A stretch of DNA of 64,000 nt from Sphingomonas psychrolutea. Lineage in GTDB: Bacteria; Pseudomonadota; Alphaproteobacteria; Sphingomonadales; Sphingomonadaceae. Under the pieces are notes generated by a model that saw only the letters and a program-made list of their open reading frames with translations, was not told where the DNA came from and did not search any database. The stretch spans positions 1 to 64,000 of the forward strand of contig NZ_BMDW01000012.1 in NCBI RefSeq assembly GCF_014636175.1, read 5' to 3'. Below, one piece after another: positions 37,233 to 47,407 of this stretch; position 1 is the stretch's first letter, and each line of letters opens with the position of its first letter. The translations under genes were made by a program, and so were the position numbers.

Positions 37233-37847
37233 ATGTCGAAGCGTTCATCCGCAAAGTATAAGCTCGATCGCCGTATGGGCGAGAACATTTGGGGCCGCCC
37301 CAAATCGCCCGTCAACAAGCGCGAATACGGCCCCGGCCAGCACGGCCAGCGCCGCAAGGGCAAGGTCAGCGATTTCGGGATCCAGCTGCGCGCCAAGCAG
37401 AAGCTCAAGGGCTATTATGGCGACGTGACCGAGAAGCAGTTCCGCGCCTGCTACACCGAAGCCGCGCGCATGAAGGGCGATACCGGCCAGAATCTGATCG
37501 GCTTGCTCGAGCAGCGGCTCGACATGATCGTCTATCGCGCCAAGTTCGCGCCGACGGTATGGGCCGCGCGCCAGCTCGTTTCGCACGGCCATGTCCGCGT
37601 CAACGGCGTGAAGTGCAACATCGCCAGCCGCCGCTGCTTCGTCGGTGACGAGATCACGCTGGGCGACAAGGCCAAGGAAATGGCGCTGGTGATGGAGGCG
37701 CAGAGCCTCGCCGAGCGCGAAATTCCTGATTACGTCGCCCCCGACGGTGCCGCCAAGGTGACCTTCACGCGCGTTCCGGCGCTCGACGAAGTGCCGTATC
37801 CGGTCAAGATGGAGCCGAATCTGGTGGTCGAATTTTACAGCCGCTGA
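37233..37847 (+). CDS. rpsD: 30S ribosomal protein S4
   Basis: Primary 16S-binding assembly protein, 204 aa from ATG 37233. It shows the N-terminal [14 protein letters not shown] (alphaproteobacterial form without zinc cysteines), [15 protein letters not shown] and the S4 RNA-binding domain [28 protein letters not shown]. It stands alone rather than in a ribosomal operon, and ends at a strong bidirectional terminator (37957-37990). Confidence 0.97.
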   Translation: MSKRSSAKYKLDRRMGENIWGRPKSPVNKREYGPGQHGQRRKGKVSDFGIQLRAKQKLKGYYGDVTEKQFRACYTEAARMKGDTGQNLIGLLEQRLDMIVYRAKFAPTVWAARQLVSHGHVRVNGVKCNIASRRCFVGDEITLGDKAKEMALVMEAQSLAEREIPDYVAPDGAAKVTFTRVPALDEVPYPVKMEPNLVVEFYSR

Positions 37848-37956
37848 GGCGAGGGGTTAGCGCACGCTAAATCCAGCCACACTCAGCGGCTCGGCCGGCT
37901 GGGCCAAAGCCCCGTCCGACGACGCGGCTTTGCCGCGGCGCTGCACCAAGCGAAAC

Positions 37957-37990
37957 AAAAAGGGCGGCCCCGCAAGGAGCCGCCCTTTTT
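37957..37990. terminator. Bidirectional intrinsic terminator
   Basis: AAAAAGGGCGGC, a ten-base loop, then GCCGCCCTTTTT: a perfect 7-bp GC stem flanked by A and T runs. It lies between rpsD and the convergent S9 peptidase stop at 37991 and serves both strands. Confidence 0.93.
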
Positions 37991-39976
37991 CTATGGCAGC
38001 GCCGGCATCCCCATCTTTTCGCGCAGGAAAGTATCGGCGCGATCAAGCATCGAAGTGCGCGCGGTACTGTCGTCGAGCTGATGGTCGAGATTTTTGAATT
38101 CGACGAGATCGACTGATTTTCCAGCACCTCGCAGCCGGCTGGCCATCAACCGCGATTCGCCGATCCCGACATTCTGGTCCATGTCGCCGTGGAACATCAG
38201 CACCGGCGCGGTGATCCGCGCGGCATTTTGGGCGGGAGATCCCTGAGAGACATGCGGGCCCTTGCCGATGAAGGCATCGACCAGCGCAAAATCGCTGTAA
38301 TTGTCATGCTCGTGCCGGAGCGTGTCGAGGTCGGTGACGGGCGCGATCGCAACGATCGCCTTGAACAGCGTCGGGTCGAGTACCGCCGACTGCAAGGCGG
38401 CATACCCGCCATACGACCAGCCGACGATCGCCAGCGTCTTCGGCGCGGCGATTCCCTGCTGCACCAGCCAACGCCCGCCGTCATTGACGTCGCCGATCGC
38501 GGTACGCCACGATTTGAATCCGTTCTGCTTGAACCAGCTTTCGCCATAGCCGGTCGAACCGCGATAATTGGGTTGCAGCACCGCATAGCCGCGCGCGGCA
38601 AAGAATTGGGCAAGCCAGTCGAAGCCCCATTCGTCGCGGTCGCCCGGTCCGCCATGCGGCATCACGATTGCGGGAAGGTTGGTTGCCGATTGGCCGAGAG
38701 GTAGGGTCAGGTAGGCCGGAATCATCGTGCCGTCGGCGGCAGGAAACGTAATCGCCTTCACAGGGGCGAGCGTGGTCTGCGCAAGCGGCGGCCGCACACC
38801 CAATAACGGACTGAGCTGCCGCGTCTTCTTGTCGAACAGCATATAGTCGCCGGGATCGACGTCGCTACCGGCCCATAGCAGCAGTTTCGATTCATCGGCG
38901 CTGGCGTCGATGAACTGAACCAGCGGGCGCTTCGGAATCGCCTTGGCCAGCCCGATGCCGAGCTTTTTCAGTTCCGGGTCGAAGAATTCGGTCTGGCGCC
39001 GGTCGGTGACGAAGCTGACCCCGACCACGCGATGTTGTCGTCCGATCCGGACCAGTCCCGCAAGGTCTACGTCGGGCCTGGCGAACACGAGATCGCGTTT
39101 CATGCTGCCATCGAGCGCGATCTTGAATAGCGCCGTGCGTCCGTCCTGATCGTCGAAGCCGTATGCGACGTTGAGCCCAGGGTCGACCGCATAGGGATCG
39201 AACCCGCGACCCCCTTGCGAATCGCCGACGACGGTGCTGAGCGGCAGCCATGGATTGGAATCGGGCTTGCGATACAGATAGGTAATGCGGGTCGCGCTAT
39301 AACCGGTGCTCGTCGTCGGACGCAGGCCCATGATCCGCACATTGCCCTTGCCGTCTGCGATATATTCGGACGCGGTCAGGCGCGGTACTTCGATCGTCTG
39401 GCGGCGGAGCGAGACCGGGTCGACGCGCTCGACCGCCAGCCCCTCTGCCGAAACCGAAATGTTGGTGCCGGTTTGCAACGATGGCACGAACTGGCGGGTC
39501 ATCAGCACCGTATTGCCTGTGGCATCGCCCTGCCAGTCGATGACATGGCCGCCGTCCTGCATGATGCCCAACGCATTCCCCGATTCGTGCGCACTGAGGG
39601 CCTTGGCGTTTTTGCCATCGGCGCCGATCGCGATCAGCCGACCGTAGCCGACCATGTCGGTGACGCGGCCGCTGACGAAGCCGAGCGAGCAGATCAGCCG
39701 GTCATTGCTCGCCCATTGGCAATATTGGAGTTCCTCTTTCTCTCCATTGGATGCCACGATCGGCATCGCCGGGGTGGCATTGTCGACCGTGAAGACAAAG
39801 GCACCTACCCCCCGTTTGGCGTCGGCCAGCAGGGCAACGAACCGCTTGCCATCCGGCGACAGCGCGATCTGCCGGACTTCTTCACGGGCGCCAAAGCGGG
39901 TTGCGGCGTCGCTGGCGGCGTGCGCCGATGTCGCGCTCAAGGCGACCCAACTGACCAATAAAACGCGCTTTTTCAT
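37991..39976 (-). CDS. Secreted S9 family peptidase (prolyl oligopeptidase type)
   Basis: A 661-residue serine peptidase with signal peptide MKKRVLLVSWVALSATSAHA. The N-terminal part is a beta-propeller (about 25-390). The C-terminal alpha/beta hydrolase carries the nucleophile in GWSYGGYAAL (about residue 500), an Asp in FHGDMDQNVG and the His in NLDHQLDD. It acts on peptides in the periplasm or outside. Start ATG 39976; the longer frame upstream reads low-complexity shadow. It is followed by the rpsD terminator in convergent orientation. Confidence 0.92.
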   Translation of the reverse strand: MKKRVLLVSWVALSATSAHAASDAATRFGAREEVRQIALSPDGKRFVALLADAKRGVGAFVFTVDNATPAMPIVASNGEKEELQYCQWASNDRLICSLGFVSGRVTDMVGYGRLIAIGADGKNAKALSAHESGNALGIMQDGGHVIDWQGDATGNTVLMTRQFVPSLQTGTNISVSAEGLAVERVDPVSLRRQTIEVPRLTASEYIADGKGNVRIMGLRPTTSTGYSATRITYLYRKPDSNPWLPLSTVVGDSQGGRGFDPYAVDPGLNVAYGFDDQDGRTALFKIALDGSMKRDLVFARPDVDLAGLVRIGRQHRVVGVSFVTDRRQTEFFDPELKKLGIGLAKAIPKRPLVQFIDASADESKLLLWAGSDVDPGDYMLFDKKTRQLSPLLGVRPPLAQTTLAPVKAITFPAADGTMIPAYLTLPLGQSATNLPAIVMPHGGPGDRDEWGFDWLAQFFAARGYAVLQPNYRGSTGYGESWFKQNGFKSWRTAIGDVNDGGRWLVQQGIAAPKTLAIVGWSYGGYAALQSAVLDPTLFKAIVAIAPVTDLDTLRHEHDNYSDFALVDAFIGKGPHVSQGSPAQNAARITAPVLMFHGDMDQNVGIGESRLMASRLRGAGKSVDLVEFKNLDHQLDDSTARTSMLDRADTFLREKMGMPALP

Positions 39977-40103
39977 AATGAAATGGCCTCCCCGATCACA
40001 ACGATAGGCATGCTTTCGCACGCTGCCAAGCGGATTGGTCGCTGGTTGCGCGGCACGGCGTTGGATGCCAGAACGGAGCGTCAACCACGGGGATGCCGCG
40101 CAG

Positions 40104-41780
40104 ATGAACACGTTCAGGATGGTTGGTTTCACGGCCTTGCTCGCGGCAGTATCGGCGCAGGCCGCGCCCCCTAAAACAGCGCTCGTGCCCCGGCCTGCCA
40201 CACCCGCCATCTCGGTCCAGACGCTGAAGGACGTGACCAAAACGCTCTCTTCCGACGCGTATGAGGGCCGCAAACCAGTCACCCCGGCCGAGCAGAAGAC
40301 CACCGACTATATCGTCCAGCGCTTCAAGGCGGCTGGGCTGAAACCCGGAAATCACGGCAGTTGGTTCCAGCCGGTGCCGCTCGTCGAAATGACCGCGCAG
40401 GACGTCTCGCCGATGACGATCACCGGCGGCAAGACCCCGCTCAGCCTGGCGTATCGCGACGATGTGGTGGTCAAAAGCTACCGCGTCACGCCCACAATCG
40501 CGGTGAAGGACAGTCCGGTCGTGTTCGTCGGCTATGGCATCGTCGCGCCCGAGCGCGGCTGGAACGATTATGCCGGGGTCGATGTGAAGGGCAAGACCGT
40601 CATTATCCTGGTCAACGATCCCGATTGGCAATCGCCGGAGCGTATCGGCCTGTTCGAGGGCAAGGCGATGACCTATTACGGCCGCTGGACCTATAAATAT
40701 GAGGAAGCCGCGCGCCAGGGGGCCGCCGCCGCAATCATCGTCCACGATACCGAGCCTGCCGCTTATGGCTGGGGCGTCGTCCAGTCGAGCAACACCGGGC
40801 CGCAATTGGAACTCGACGAGAAAGGCGACCATGCCGATCAAAGCGATGCGATCGGCTGGATGCAACTTGGCAAAGCGAAGGAAGTGTTCGCGAGCGCAGG
40901 CCAGGATTTCGACGCGCTGAGTGCGGCGGCGAAGGTTAAAGGCTTCACCGCCGTGCCGCTCGGCGTGACGGCGTCGGTCAGTTTCACCAACACGATCAAA
41001 CGCCAAGCGTCGAAGAATGTGATCGGCATTTTGCCGGGCAAAACCAAGCCGAACGAGTATGTTTTCTACACCGCGCATTGGGACCATCTTGGCCATTGCA
41101 CGCCGGTCAAGGGCGATGGCATTTGCAACGGCGCGCTCGACAATGCGAGCGGCACGGCTGGGCTGGTGGCGCTGGCCGAGGCGAACGTGAAGGCGGGTCC
41201 GGGCAAGCGCAGCATCGTCTTCATGGCGGTAACGTGCGAGGAATGCGGGCTGCTCGGCTCGCGTTATTATGCCGAACATCCGGTCTATCCGATGGCCACG
41301 ACGGTCGGCGGCGTCAACATGGATGGGCTCAACACCGTCGGCCGCGCGAAGGATTTCGTCGTGACCGGCGCGGGCAAATCCGAACTTGAGGACATGATGG
41401 CAAAGCTCGTCGCCGGCCAGGGCCGCGTGGTGAAGCCCGAACCCAATCCCGAACGCGGCAGCTATTTCCGCTCCGACCATTTTATGTTCGCAAAACTCGG
41501 CGTGCCGATGTTCTACGGTGAATCGGGCGAGGATCTGCGCGTCGGCGGGGCGGCGGCGGGCCATGCCGCGACGCTCGATTATATTGAGAATCGCTATCAC
41601 AAGCCACAGGACGAATATAATCCGGCGTGGGACTGGTCGGGCGCGCTGGAGGATCTGCAACTCTATTACGGGCTGGGGCGCTCGCTTGCGGATGGCGCGA
41701 TGTGGCCCAATTGGTATAAAACCGCCGAATTCCGCGCCGTTCGCGACCGCGACCATCCCGCAGCCAGGACGAAACAATGA
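40104..41780 (+). CDS. Secreted M28 family metallopeptidase
   Basis: A 558-residue zinc peptidase. The signal peptide (MNTFRMVGFTALLAAVSAQA) is followed by a PA-domain insert (about 120-250). The M28 core has TAHWDHLGH, NGALDNASGTAG, VTCEECGLLGS, GVNMDGLN and a distal RSDHFMFAKLGVP histidine motif. The ends of the two-zinc set are all visible. It is translationally coupled to aguA (four-base overlap at 41777-41780). It is divergent from the S9 peptidase. Confidence 0.92.
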   Translation: MNTFRMVGFTALLAAVSAQAAPPKTALVPRPATPAISVQTLKDVTKTLSSDAYEGRKPVTPAEQKTTDYIVQRFKAAGLKPGNHGSWFQPVPLVEMTAQDVSPMTITGGKTPLSLAYRDDVVVKSYRVTPTIAVKDSPVVFVGYGIVAPERGWNDYAGVDVKGKTVIILVNDPDWQSPERIGLFEGKAMTYYGRWTYKYEEAARQGAAAAIIVHDTEPAAYGWGVVQSSNTGPQLELDEKGDHADQSDAIGWMQLGKAKEVFASAGQDFDALSAAAKVKGFTAVPLGVTASVSFTNTIKRQASKNVIGILPGKTKPNEYVFYTAHWDHLGHCTPVKGDGICNGALDNASGTAGLVALAEANVKAGPGKRSIVFMAVTCEECGLLGSRYYAEHPVYPMATTVGGVNMDGLNTVGRAKDFVVTGAGKSELEDMMAKLVAGQGRVVKPEPNPERGSYFRSDHFMFAKLGVPMFYGESGEDLRVGGAAAGHAATLDYIENRYHKPQDEYNPAWDWSGALEDLQLYYGLGRSLADGAMWPNWYKTAEFRAVRDRDHPAARTKQ

Positions 41781-42751
41781 TGCGTCCCTGTCCCCCCGCC
41801 GAATGGGCGCCGCACAAGGCGGTGTGGATCGGCTTCCCGAGTCATCCCGAATTGTGGGAAGACGATCTCGAACCGGCGCGCAGCGAAGTGACGGCGTTCG
41901 CACGCGCGGTCCATGCCGATGGGCGCGGCGAACGCGTGATTCTGGTGACGGCGGATGAGGAGGCGGCGAAGGCAGCGCGGCGTATGGCGGGTGATTTTGC
42001 CGATGTCGTGGTCGAGCCGTTCGGCGATATCTGGCTGCGCGATACCGGGCCGATCCTGCTGTCCGACGGCAGCGCACGCGACTTCGGCTTCAACGGCTGG
42101 GGCGGGAAATATGATTTGCCGGGCGACGATGATATCGGGCGGCGGCTGGCGGCGCGAAAACGGCTGACGGTCGAAAGCTGCGACTGGATTCTCGAGGGCG
42201 GCGCGCTCGACGGGGATGGCACCGGCCTCGTCGTGACGACCGAGCAATGCCTGCTCAACCCCAATCGTAACCCCGCTTTATCCAAGGCAGAGATCGAGCA
42301 GCGGCTGCGCGACGATCTCGGGCTGGTCGACGTGCTGTGGCTTGGCGACGGGCTGATGCACGATCATACCGACGGCCATGTCGACAATCTCGCGCGCTTC
42401 GTCGCGCCCGGCGTGCTGGCAATCCCCGATGCGGCCGAGAACGACCCCAATTGGCGAGTCTATCAGCGCGCCGCCCAGGCGGCGGGCGCGGTCGACGGGC
42501 TGGAGGTCGTGCGCCTCCCTTCGCCCGGTCGCGTGCTGCGCGACGAGGAGATCGTGCCGGCCAGCTATATGAACTTCTACATCGGCAATGCCACGGTGGT
42601 GGTGCCGCTGTATGGCGCGCCCAATGACGAAGCGGCGGTTGCGGCGGTGCAGGCGCTGTTCCCGGGCCGCACCGCGGTCGGCTTGCGGGCAGACGCGATC
42701 CTTACCGGGGGCGGCAGCTTCCACTGCATCTCGCAACAAATCCCGGCGTAG
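41777..42751 (+). CDS. aguA: Agmatine deiminase
   Basis: Converts agmatine to N-carbamoylputrescine and ammonia. It is a guanidino-group hydrolase of 324 aa with PPAEWAPHKAVWIGFPS, FGDIWLRDTGPILL, the HDHTDGHVDNLARF catalytic Asp/His region and the nucleophilic cysteine in GGGSFHCISQQIP at the C terminus. Its partner aguB is at 3574-4425. It overlaps the M28 peptidase gene by four bases, which could link peptide breakdown with use of arginine-derived amines. Confidence 0.95.
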   Translation: MMRPCPPAEWAPHKAVWIGFPSHPELWEDDLEPARSEVTAFARAVHADGRGERVILVTADEEAAKAARRMAGDFADVVVEPFGDIWLRDTGPILLSDGSARDFGFNGWGGKYDLPGDDDIGRRLAARKRLTVESCDWILEGGALDGDGTGLVVTTEQCLLNPNRNPALSKAEIEQRLRDDLGLVDVLWLGDGLMHDHTDGHVDNLARFVAPGVLAIPDAAENDPNWRVYQRAAQAAGAVDGLEVVRLPSPGRVLRDEEIVPASYMNFYIGNATVVVPLYGAPNDEAAVAAVQALFPGRTAVGLRADAILTGGGSFHCISQQIPA

Positions 42752-42763
42752 GTCAGACCCGCT

Positions 42764-42854
42764 CCGTTCGCCCTGAGCTTGTCGAAGGGCAGCGTGCCTC
42801 AAATGCACCGGTCGATAGCGGAAACCGGCCCTTCGACAGGCTCAGGGCGAACGG
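42764..42854. repeat. REP palindrome pair, CCGTTCGCCCTGAGC family
   Basis: CCGTTCGCCCTGAGCTTGTC plus seven more bases (42764-42790) is inverted at 42828-42854 (ending CAGGGCGAACGG). The same family appears at 57264-57353 and as a single degenerate copy at 47474-47501. It lies between convergent aguA and dnaN. Confidence 0.9.
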
Positions 42855-42878
42855 GGAAGAGTAACCGGTCAGCCCCGA

Positions 42879-43991
42879 TTACACCCGCATCGGCATCAGG
42901 ACGTACAGCGCCGCCGACTTGTCATTCTCGCGGATCAGCGTCGGCGCGGCGGCATCGGCGAGGTGAACCTCGATCGTATCACCGTGCAATTGCCCGAGAA
43001 TGTCGAGCAGGTAGCGGCTGTTGAAGCCGATTTCGAAGCCAAGCGCGGTATACTCGCCGGGGACTTCTTCGGCGGCGGTGCCGTTTTCGGGGCTGGTCAC
43101 CGACAGGATGATCTTGTCGCGGTCGAGCGCCATTTTCACCGCGCGGGTTTTCTCGGTCGCGATCGTCGAGACGCGGTCGACACCTTCCTCGAAGCTGCGT
43201 GGATCGATCTTGAGGATCTTGTCGTTGCCGGTCGGGATCACGCGGCTGTAATCGGGGAAAGTGCCGTCGATCAGCTTGGAGGTCAGCAGCGCTTGCCCCA
43301 GATCGAAGCGGATCTTGGTCGGCGACAGCGACACGCCGACCGACCCGTCAATCTCGTCGAGCAATTTGCGGAGTTCGGCGATGCATTTGCGCGGGATGAT
43401 GACGTCGGGCATGCCCTCAGCGCCATCGGGGCGCGGCAGCGTGATCCGCGCGAGGCGGTGGCCGTCGGTCGCGGCGGCCTTGAGCACCGGCAGCGGATCG
43501 TCCGAGACGTGCCAGAAGATGCCGTTCAGATAATAACGCGTCTCTTCGGTCGAGATCGCGAAGCGCGTCTTGTCGATGATTTGTTTGAGCGTTTCGGCCG
43601 GGAGTTCGAAGCTCACTGGCAGCTCGCCCTCGGCGATCACCGGAAAATCGTCGCGCGGCAAGGTGCCGAGCTGGAACTTCGCACGGCCCGCCATGATGGT
43701 CATCTTGCCATCGGCGGCAGCCAGGCTGACCTGGCTCCCCTCGGGCAGCTTGCGGCAAATGTCGAACAGCGTATGCGCCGAAACCGTCGTCGCGCCGGGT
43801 TGATCGACCGCTGCGGAGATTGTCTCGTTGATCTGGAGATCGAGGTCGGTCGCCATCAGCTTCAGGCCACCTTCTGCGGTCGCCTCGATCAGCACGTTGG
43901 ACAGGATCGGGATCGTGTTGCGCCGCTCGACCACCGACTGGACGTGGCTCAAGCCCTTCAACAAAGTCGCGCGTTCGATCGTGGCCTTCAT
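42879..43991 (-). CDS. dnaN: DNA polymerase III beta clamp
   Basis: Sliding clamp of the replicative polymerase, 370 aa from ATG 43991. It shows MKATIERATLLKGLSHVQSV, TDLDLQI, SAHTLFDICRKLP, TDGHRLAR and the C-terminal YVLMPMRV that closes the peptide-binding pocket region. It is not adjacent to dnaA or recF here. The omp gene upstream on the same strand ends in its own terminator (44078-44101). Confidence 0.97.
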   Translation of the reverse strand: MKATIERATLLKGLSHVQSVVERRNTIPILSNVLIEATAEGGLKLMATDLDLQINETISAAVDQPGATTVSAHTLFDICRKLPEGSQVSLAAADGKMTIMAGRAKFQLGTLPRDDFPVIAEGELPVSFELPAETLKQIIDKTRFAISTEETRYYLNGIFWHVSDDPLPVLKAAATDGHRLARITLPRPDGAEGMPDVIIPRKCIAELRKLLDEIDGSVGVSLSPTKIRFDLGQALLTSKLIDGTFPDYSRVIPTGNDKILKIDPRSFEEGVDRVSTIATEKTRAVKMALDRDKIILSVTSPENGTAAEEVPGEYTALGFEIGFNSRYLLDILGQLHGDTIEVHLADAAAPTLIRENDKSAALYVLMPMRV

Positions 43992-44077
43992 GTCGTTCCC
44001 CCGGGCCGCCGCCCTTAGTTTCTCCGGCCACGCCACGCGCACCGGAGGCAATTCGCCGTATCGCATTCCTTAAACAT

Positions 44078-44101
44078 AAAAGGGGCCGGAGCAAGCGCCC
44101 C
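44078..44101 (-). terminator. Intrinsic terminator after the outer-membrane barrel gene
   Basis: On the minus strand GGGGC, about ten bases, GCCCC, then TTTTATG. It isolates the barrel gene from dnaN. Confidence 0.65.
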
Positions 44102-44167
44102 GACCCCCGATTTACGCCCGCAAACGCGAGGTTTGGCCCATTTGAGGGCGGTGCCGGCCGTCAGGCC

Positions 44168-44845
44168 CTAAAAGCGAACGCCTACGCCAGCGACGACCTG
44201 ATGCCGGTCGGTATCGACGCTGAAATTGTTGGTGTTCGTGCCATTGGCATATTCGAGCCGTGCGTTGCCGTAGTTCGAATAGCGATATTCGAGCTTGGCA
44301 TAGGTCGTGCGACCGATCTTCTGCTCGACACCGGCCCCGACGCGGTACCCGTCGAGATTATAGTGACGGCCGGTCGTGGTGGTGCCGTCATTCGCGGTCA
44401 GATCGAGCCGGGCGTTGGTATAGCCGCCCTTGGCATAGATCAGCGTCGAGGGTGCAACGACATAACCGATGCGCGCACCGGCATAAAGGTCACGGCCTTG
44501 CTTGACGGCGCCATAGCCGAGTGCGGCCGCGCTGGCCGGACGGTTGCTGACATCGCCGGTCGATCCGGTGACTTCACCTTCGGCACCGATTACGAAGCGG
44601 TTGACCGCGACGTCATAGCCGAAGTCGCCGCCATAGGTCAGGCCGCTGGCCTTGCGGTCGCTGGTGATGTCGGAATTCGGGCCGCGACCTGGCTGCAACT
44701 TGTCATAGCCGAGAATGACGCCGACGCGTGGGCCGGTGAAGGTACGATCGTCGCGCGACGGCGGCGGGCCATCCTGTGCAAAGGCAGGGGCGGCGAGCGC
44801 GAGGCCGAGCGTTGCAGCCGCGGCGGTGAGGGTAAGCTTACGCAT
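44168..44845 (-). CDS. Outer-membrane beta-barrel protein (Omp25/opacity type)
   Basis: A 225-residue protein with signal peptide MRKLTLTAAAATLGLALAAP, AFAQ cleavage about residue 23, and an eight-strand barrel pattern: TGPRVGVILGYDKL, GGDFGYDVAV, YAGARIGYVVAPSTLIYAKG, VGAGVEQKIGRTTYAKLEYR and a terminal aromatic in VVAGVGVRF. Such porins are abundant surface proteins in Alphaproteobacteria. ATG 44845 is preferred over the upstream MGCTNG start. It is divergent from the histidine phosphatase. Confidence 0.88.
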   Translation of the reverse strand: MRKLTLTAAAATLGLALAAPAFAQDGPPPSRDDRTFTGPRVGVILGYDKLQPGRGPNSDITSDRKASGLTYGGDFGYDVAVNRFVIGAEGEVTGSTGDVSNRPASAAALGYGAVKQGRDLYAGARIGYVVAPSTLIYAKGGYTNARLDLTANDGTTTTGRHYNLDGYRVGAGVEQKIGRTTYAKLEYRYSNYGNARLEYANGTNTNNFSVDTDRHQVVAGVGVRF

Positions 44846-44981
44846 GTTGGTAACTCCATTGGTACAACCCACCGATCCCTGGTGGGGCTTCTCAAATAGG
44901 TGGCGCGGGCAGGAGTTGCATGAACCTCAGACAACAAGGAAAAGCGTTGCTTTTGCGCCACACGGGGTTGAAAGGCAGGCC

Positions 44982-45635
44982 ATGAAATCCGACGCCGCAA
45001 TGCCGCCCAGAAGAGGCCGCGATTACATCGCGCGGCACGGCGAAACGGTGTTCAACGCCGCCGGACGGTTGCAGGGCGACCATCCGCACACGCCCCTCAC
45101 GCGCGCCGGTTTCGCGCAAGCCGACGAGATGGGCCGGGCGTTGCGCGAAAAATTGGGGGCGAAACCGGCGCTGACGCTGTGGGCCTCGCCCACCGGGCGC
45201 GCGCTGCAGACGCTCGGCATCATCGCCGAGCATCTCGAACTCGACTGGCACGCCGCGCGGACCGATCCGCGGCTGGTGGAAATCGGCATGGGCAGTTGGG
45301 GCGGCGCTTATTATGCCGCGCTCGCCGAAGCAGGCGAAAAAGTGGTCGACCGCGAGCAGGGCCTGCTCTTCCCCGCCCCCGATGGCGAAACCTATCCGGA
45401 AATCGCCGCGCGCGTGTCGGCCTGGCTGGCGGATACCGCCGGGGAGGCAGGCGACCGGCTCGTGATCATGCACGGTATTTCGAGCCGCGTACTGCGCGGC
45501 GTGATGACCGGCGCGGCGGAGATCCCCGGCTATGGCGCGCCCGCTGCACCCGGACTACCGCAAGGCTCGGTCGTGATGATCGACGGCGGGGTCGAAACGA
45601 TCGTCCACCGCGGCACCGGACACGCGCCGGCATGA
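44982..45635 (+). CDS. Histidine phosphatase family protein
   Basis: A 217-residue protein of the phosphoglycerate mutase-like superfamily. The catalytic ARHGETVFNAAGRLQG motif (about residues 17-32) and the second histidine in VIMHGISSRVLRG are present, with WASPTGRALQTL between them. It is cytosolic with unknown substrate. The next gene overlaps it by four bases. Confidence 0.88.
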   Translation: MKSDAAMPPRRGRDYIARHGETVFNAAGRLQGDHPHTPLTRAGFAQADEMGRALREKLGAKPALTLWASPTGRALQTLGIIAEHLELDWHAARTDPRLVEIGMGSWGGAYYAALAEAGEKVVDREQGLLFPAPDGETYPEIAARVSAWLADTAGEAGDRLVIMHGISSRVLRGVMTGAAEIPGYGAPAAPGLPQGSVVMIDGGVETIVHRGTGHAPA

Positions 45636-46111
45636 GGTGGGCGGTGTCGTTGCTGGCGCTGCTCGCAACCCCGGCACTGGCGCGCGAATCGCTCGGCGTG
45701 TTCGACAGTTGGGGCGCCTTTACCGATCCCTCGCCACGGCATTGCTATGCGATCGCACAGCCTGCGCAATCGGGCGGCGCGTCGCGCTGGCGCCCCTTTG
45801 CCAGCGTCGCGAGCTGGCCCGGGCAAGGCGTGCGCGGCCAACTCCACATCCGCCTCAGCCGCGAGCGCAACCCGCAATCGCGCGTCACGCTCTCGGTCGG
45901 CGAGCGCCGCTTCGAACTGGTCGCGGGGAATGCCGACGCCTGGGCGCCCGACACCCGCACCGATAGCGCGATCGTCGCCGCAATCCGCTCGAGCCGCAGC
46001 ATGAGCGTCGAAACCCTCGCCAAAACCGGCGCGCCGTTTGCCGATGTCTATGCCCTGCGCGGTGCTGCGACGGCGATCGACGCGGCGGCATTGGGGTGTG
46101 TCGGGCGGTAG
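45632..46111 (+). CDS. Small periplasmic protein, possibly IalB-like
   Basis: A 159-residue protein with signal peptide [17 protein letters not shown]. The mature part begins [20 protein letters not shown] and has two cysteines (about 37 and 156), a central [14 protein letters not shown] strand and a [13 protein letters not shown] segment. The layout is reminiscent of invasion-associated locus B proteins, but the match is weak. It is translationally coupled to the histidine phosphatase gene. Confidence 0.7.
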   Translation: MRWAVSLLALLATPALARESLGVFDSWGAFTDPSPRHCYAIAQPAQSGGASRWRPFASVASWPGQGVRGQLHIRLSRERNPQSRVTLSVGERRFELVAGNADAWAPDTRTDSAIVAAIRSSRSMSVETLAKTGAPFADVYALRGAATAIDAAALGCVGR

Positions 46112-46160
46112 CGACGGCTCCCGTCTGGAAAACCGCGCCGATTTCGACTACATCGCCGCG

Positions 46161-47366
46161 ATGCCCAATTCCGCGACGACCCTCATGGCCATTCCCGGCC
46201 ATATCGATCCTGTTCCCGTCCCCCGCGCGTTCGTTCCGCGCAGCGACGGGCGGACCGATTTGCTCGGCCTGACCAAGGCCGATCTGCGCATGGCGCTGGA
46301 GACCTCGCAGCTCGACCCCAGACAGGCGAAATTGCGCGCGAAGCAGCTGTGGCATTGGATCTACAATCGCGGTGTCACCGATTTCGCTTTGATGACCGAT
46401 ATCGCCAAGACGATGCAGCCGTGGCTGCGCGATCGCTTCGTGATCAGCCGCCCGCAAGTGGTCGAGGCGCAAGTCTCGACCGACGGCACGCGCAAATGGT
46501 TGCTGCGCACCGATGACGGCAATGATTATGAGATGGTGTTCATCCCCGATGCCGACCGCGGCACGCTGTGCATCTCCAGCCAGGTCGGCTGCACGCTCAA
46601 TTGCAGCTTCTGCCACACCGGCACGATGCGGCTGGTGCGCAATCTCGAGCCGTCGGAAATCGTCGGTCAGGTCATGCTCGCGCGCGATGCGCTGGGCGAA
46701 TGGCCGAGCCAGCCCGAGGGCCGGATGCTCACCAACATCGTGCTGATGGGGATGGGCGAGCCGCTCTACAATTTCGACAATGTCCGCGATGCGATGAAGA
46801 TCGTCATGGACGGCGACGGCATCGGCCTGTCGCGCCGCCGCATCACGCTGTCGACCAGCGGCATCGTGCCCTTGATCGCGCGCGCGGGCGAGGAGATTTC
46901 GGTCAACCTCGCGATCTCGCTCCACGCCGTCACCAAGGAAGTCCGCGACGAACTCGTGCCGATCAACAAGAAATACGGGATCGAGGAACTGCTGCAGGCG
47001 TGCGCCGAGTATCCCGGTGCCAACAATGCGCGGCGCATCACCTTCGAATATGTCATGCTCAAGGACAAGAACGACAGCGACGCCGACGCGCGCGAACTGG
47101 TCCGGCTGCTCCGGAAATACGATCTGCCCGCCAAGGTGAACCTCATCCCGTTCAACCCCTGGCCCGGCGCGCCGTACGAATGCTCGACGCCGGAGCGGAT
47201 CAAGAGCTTCTCGAACATCGTGTTCGACGCCGGGATTTCAGCGCCGGTCCGCACCCCGCGCGGCCGCGACATCGATGCGGCGTGCGGTCAGTTGAAGACG
47301 GCGAGCGAGAAAATCTCGCGCGCCGAGCTCGATCGGCAGGAAGCGAAGCTGGCGGCGCTTGGATAG
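46161..47366 (+). CDS. rlmN: 23S rRNA (adenine2503-C2)-methyltransferase RlmN
   Basis: Radical SAM enzyme methylating A2503 of 23S rRNA (and A37 of some tRNAs). It shows the N-terminal helical domain ([16 protein letters not shown]), the cluster motif [19 protein letters not shown], and the two mechanistic cysteines: one in the CISSQVGC region and the methyl-carrying one near the C terminus in DIDAACGQL. The start could be ATG 46161 or ATG 46185. Length 401 aa. Confidence 0.96.
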   Translation: MPNSATTLMAIPGHIDPVPVPRAFVPRSDGRTDLLGLTKADLRMALETSQLDPRQAKLRAKQLWHWIYNRGVTDFALMTDIAKTMQPWLRDRFVISRPQVVEAQVSTDGTRKWLLRTDDGNDYEMVFIPDADRGTLCISSQVGCTLNCSFCHTGTMRLVRNLEPSEIVGQVMLARDALGEWPSQPEGRMLTNIVLMGMGEPLYNFDNVRDAMKIVMDGDGIGLSRRRITLSTSGIVPLIARAGEEISVNLAISLHAVTKEVRDELVPINKKYGIEELLQACAEYPGANNARRITFEYVMLKDKNDSDADARELVRLLRKYDLPAKVNLIPFNPWPGAPYECSTPERIKSFSNIVFDAGISAPVRTPRGRDIDAACGQLKTASEKISRAELDRQEAKLAALG

Positions 47367-47407
47367 GCACGTTTGCTGTCAGGCGCGATTGTCTCAAACC
47401 CGTTCGG

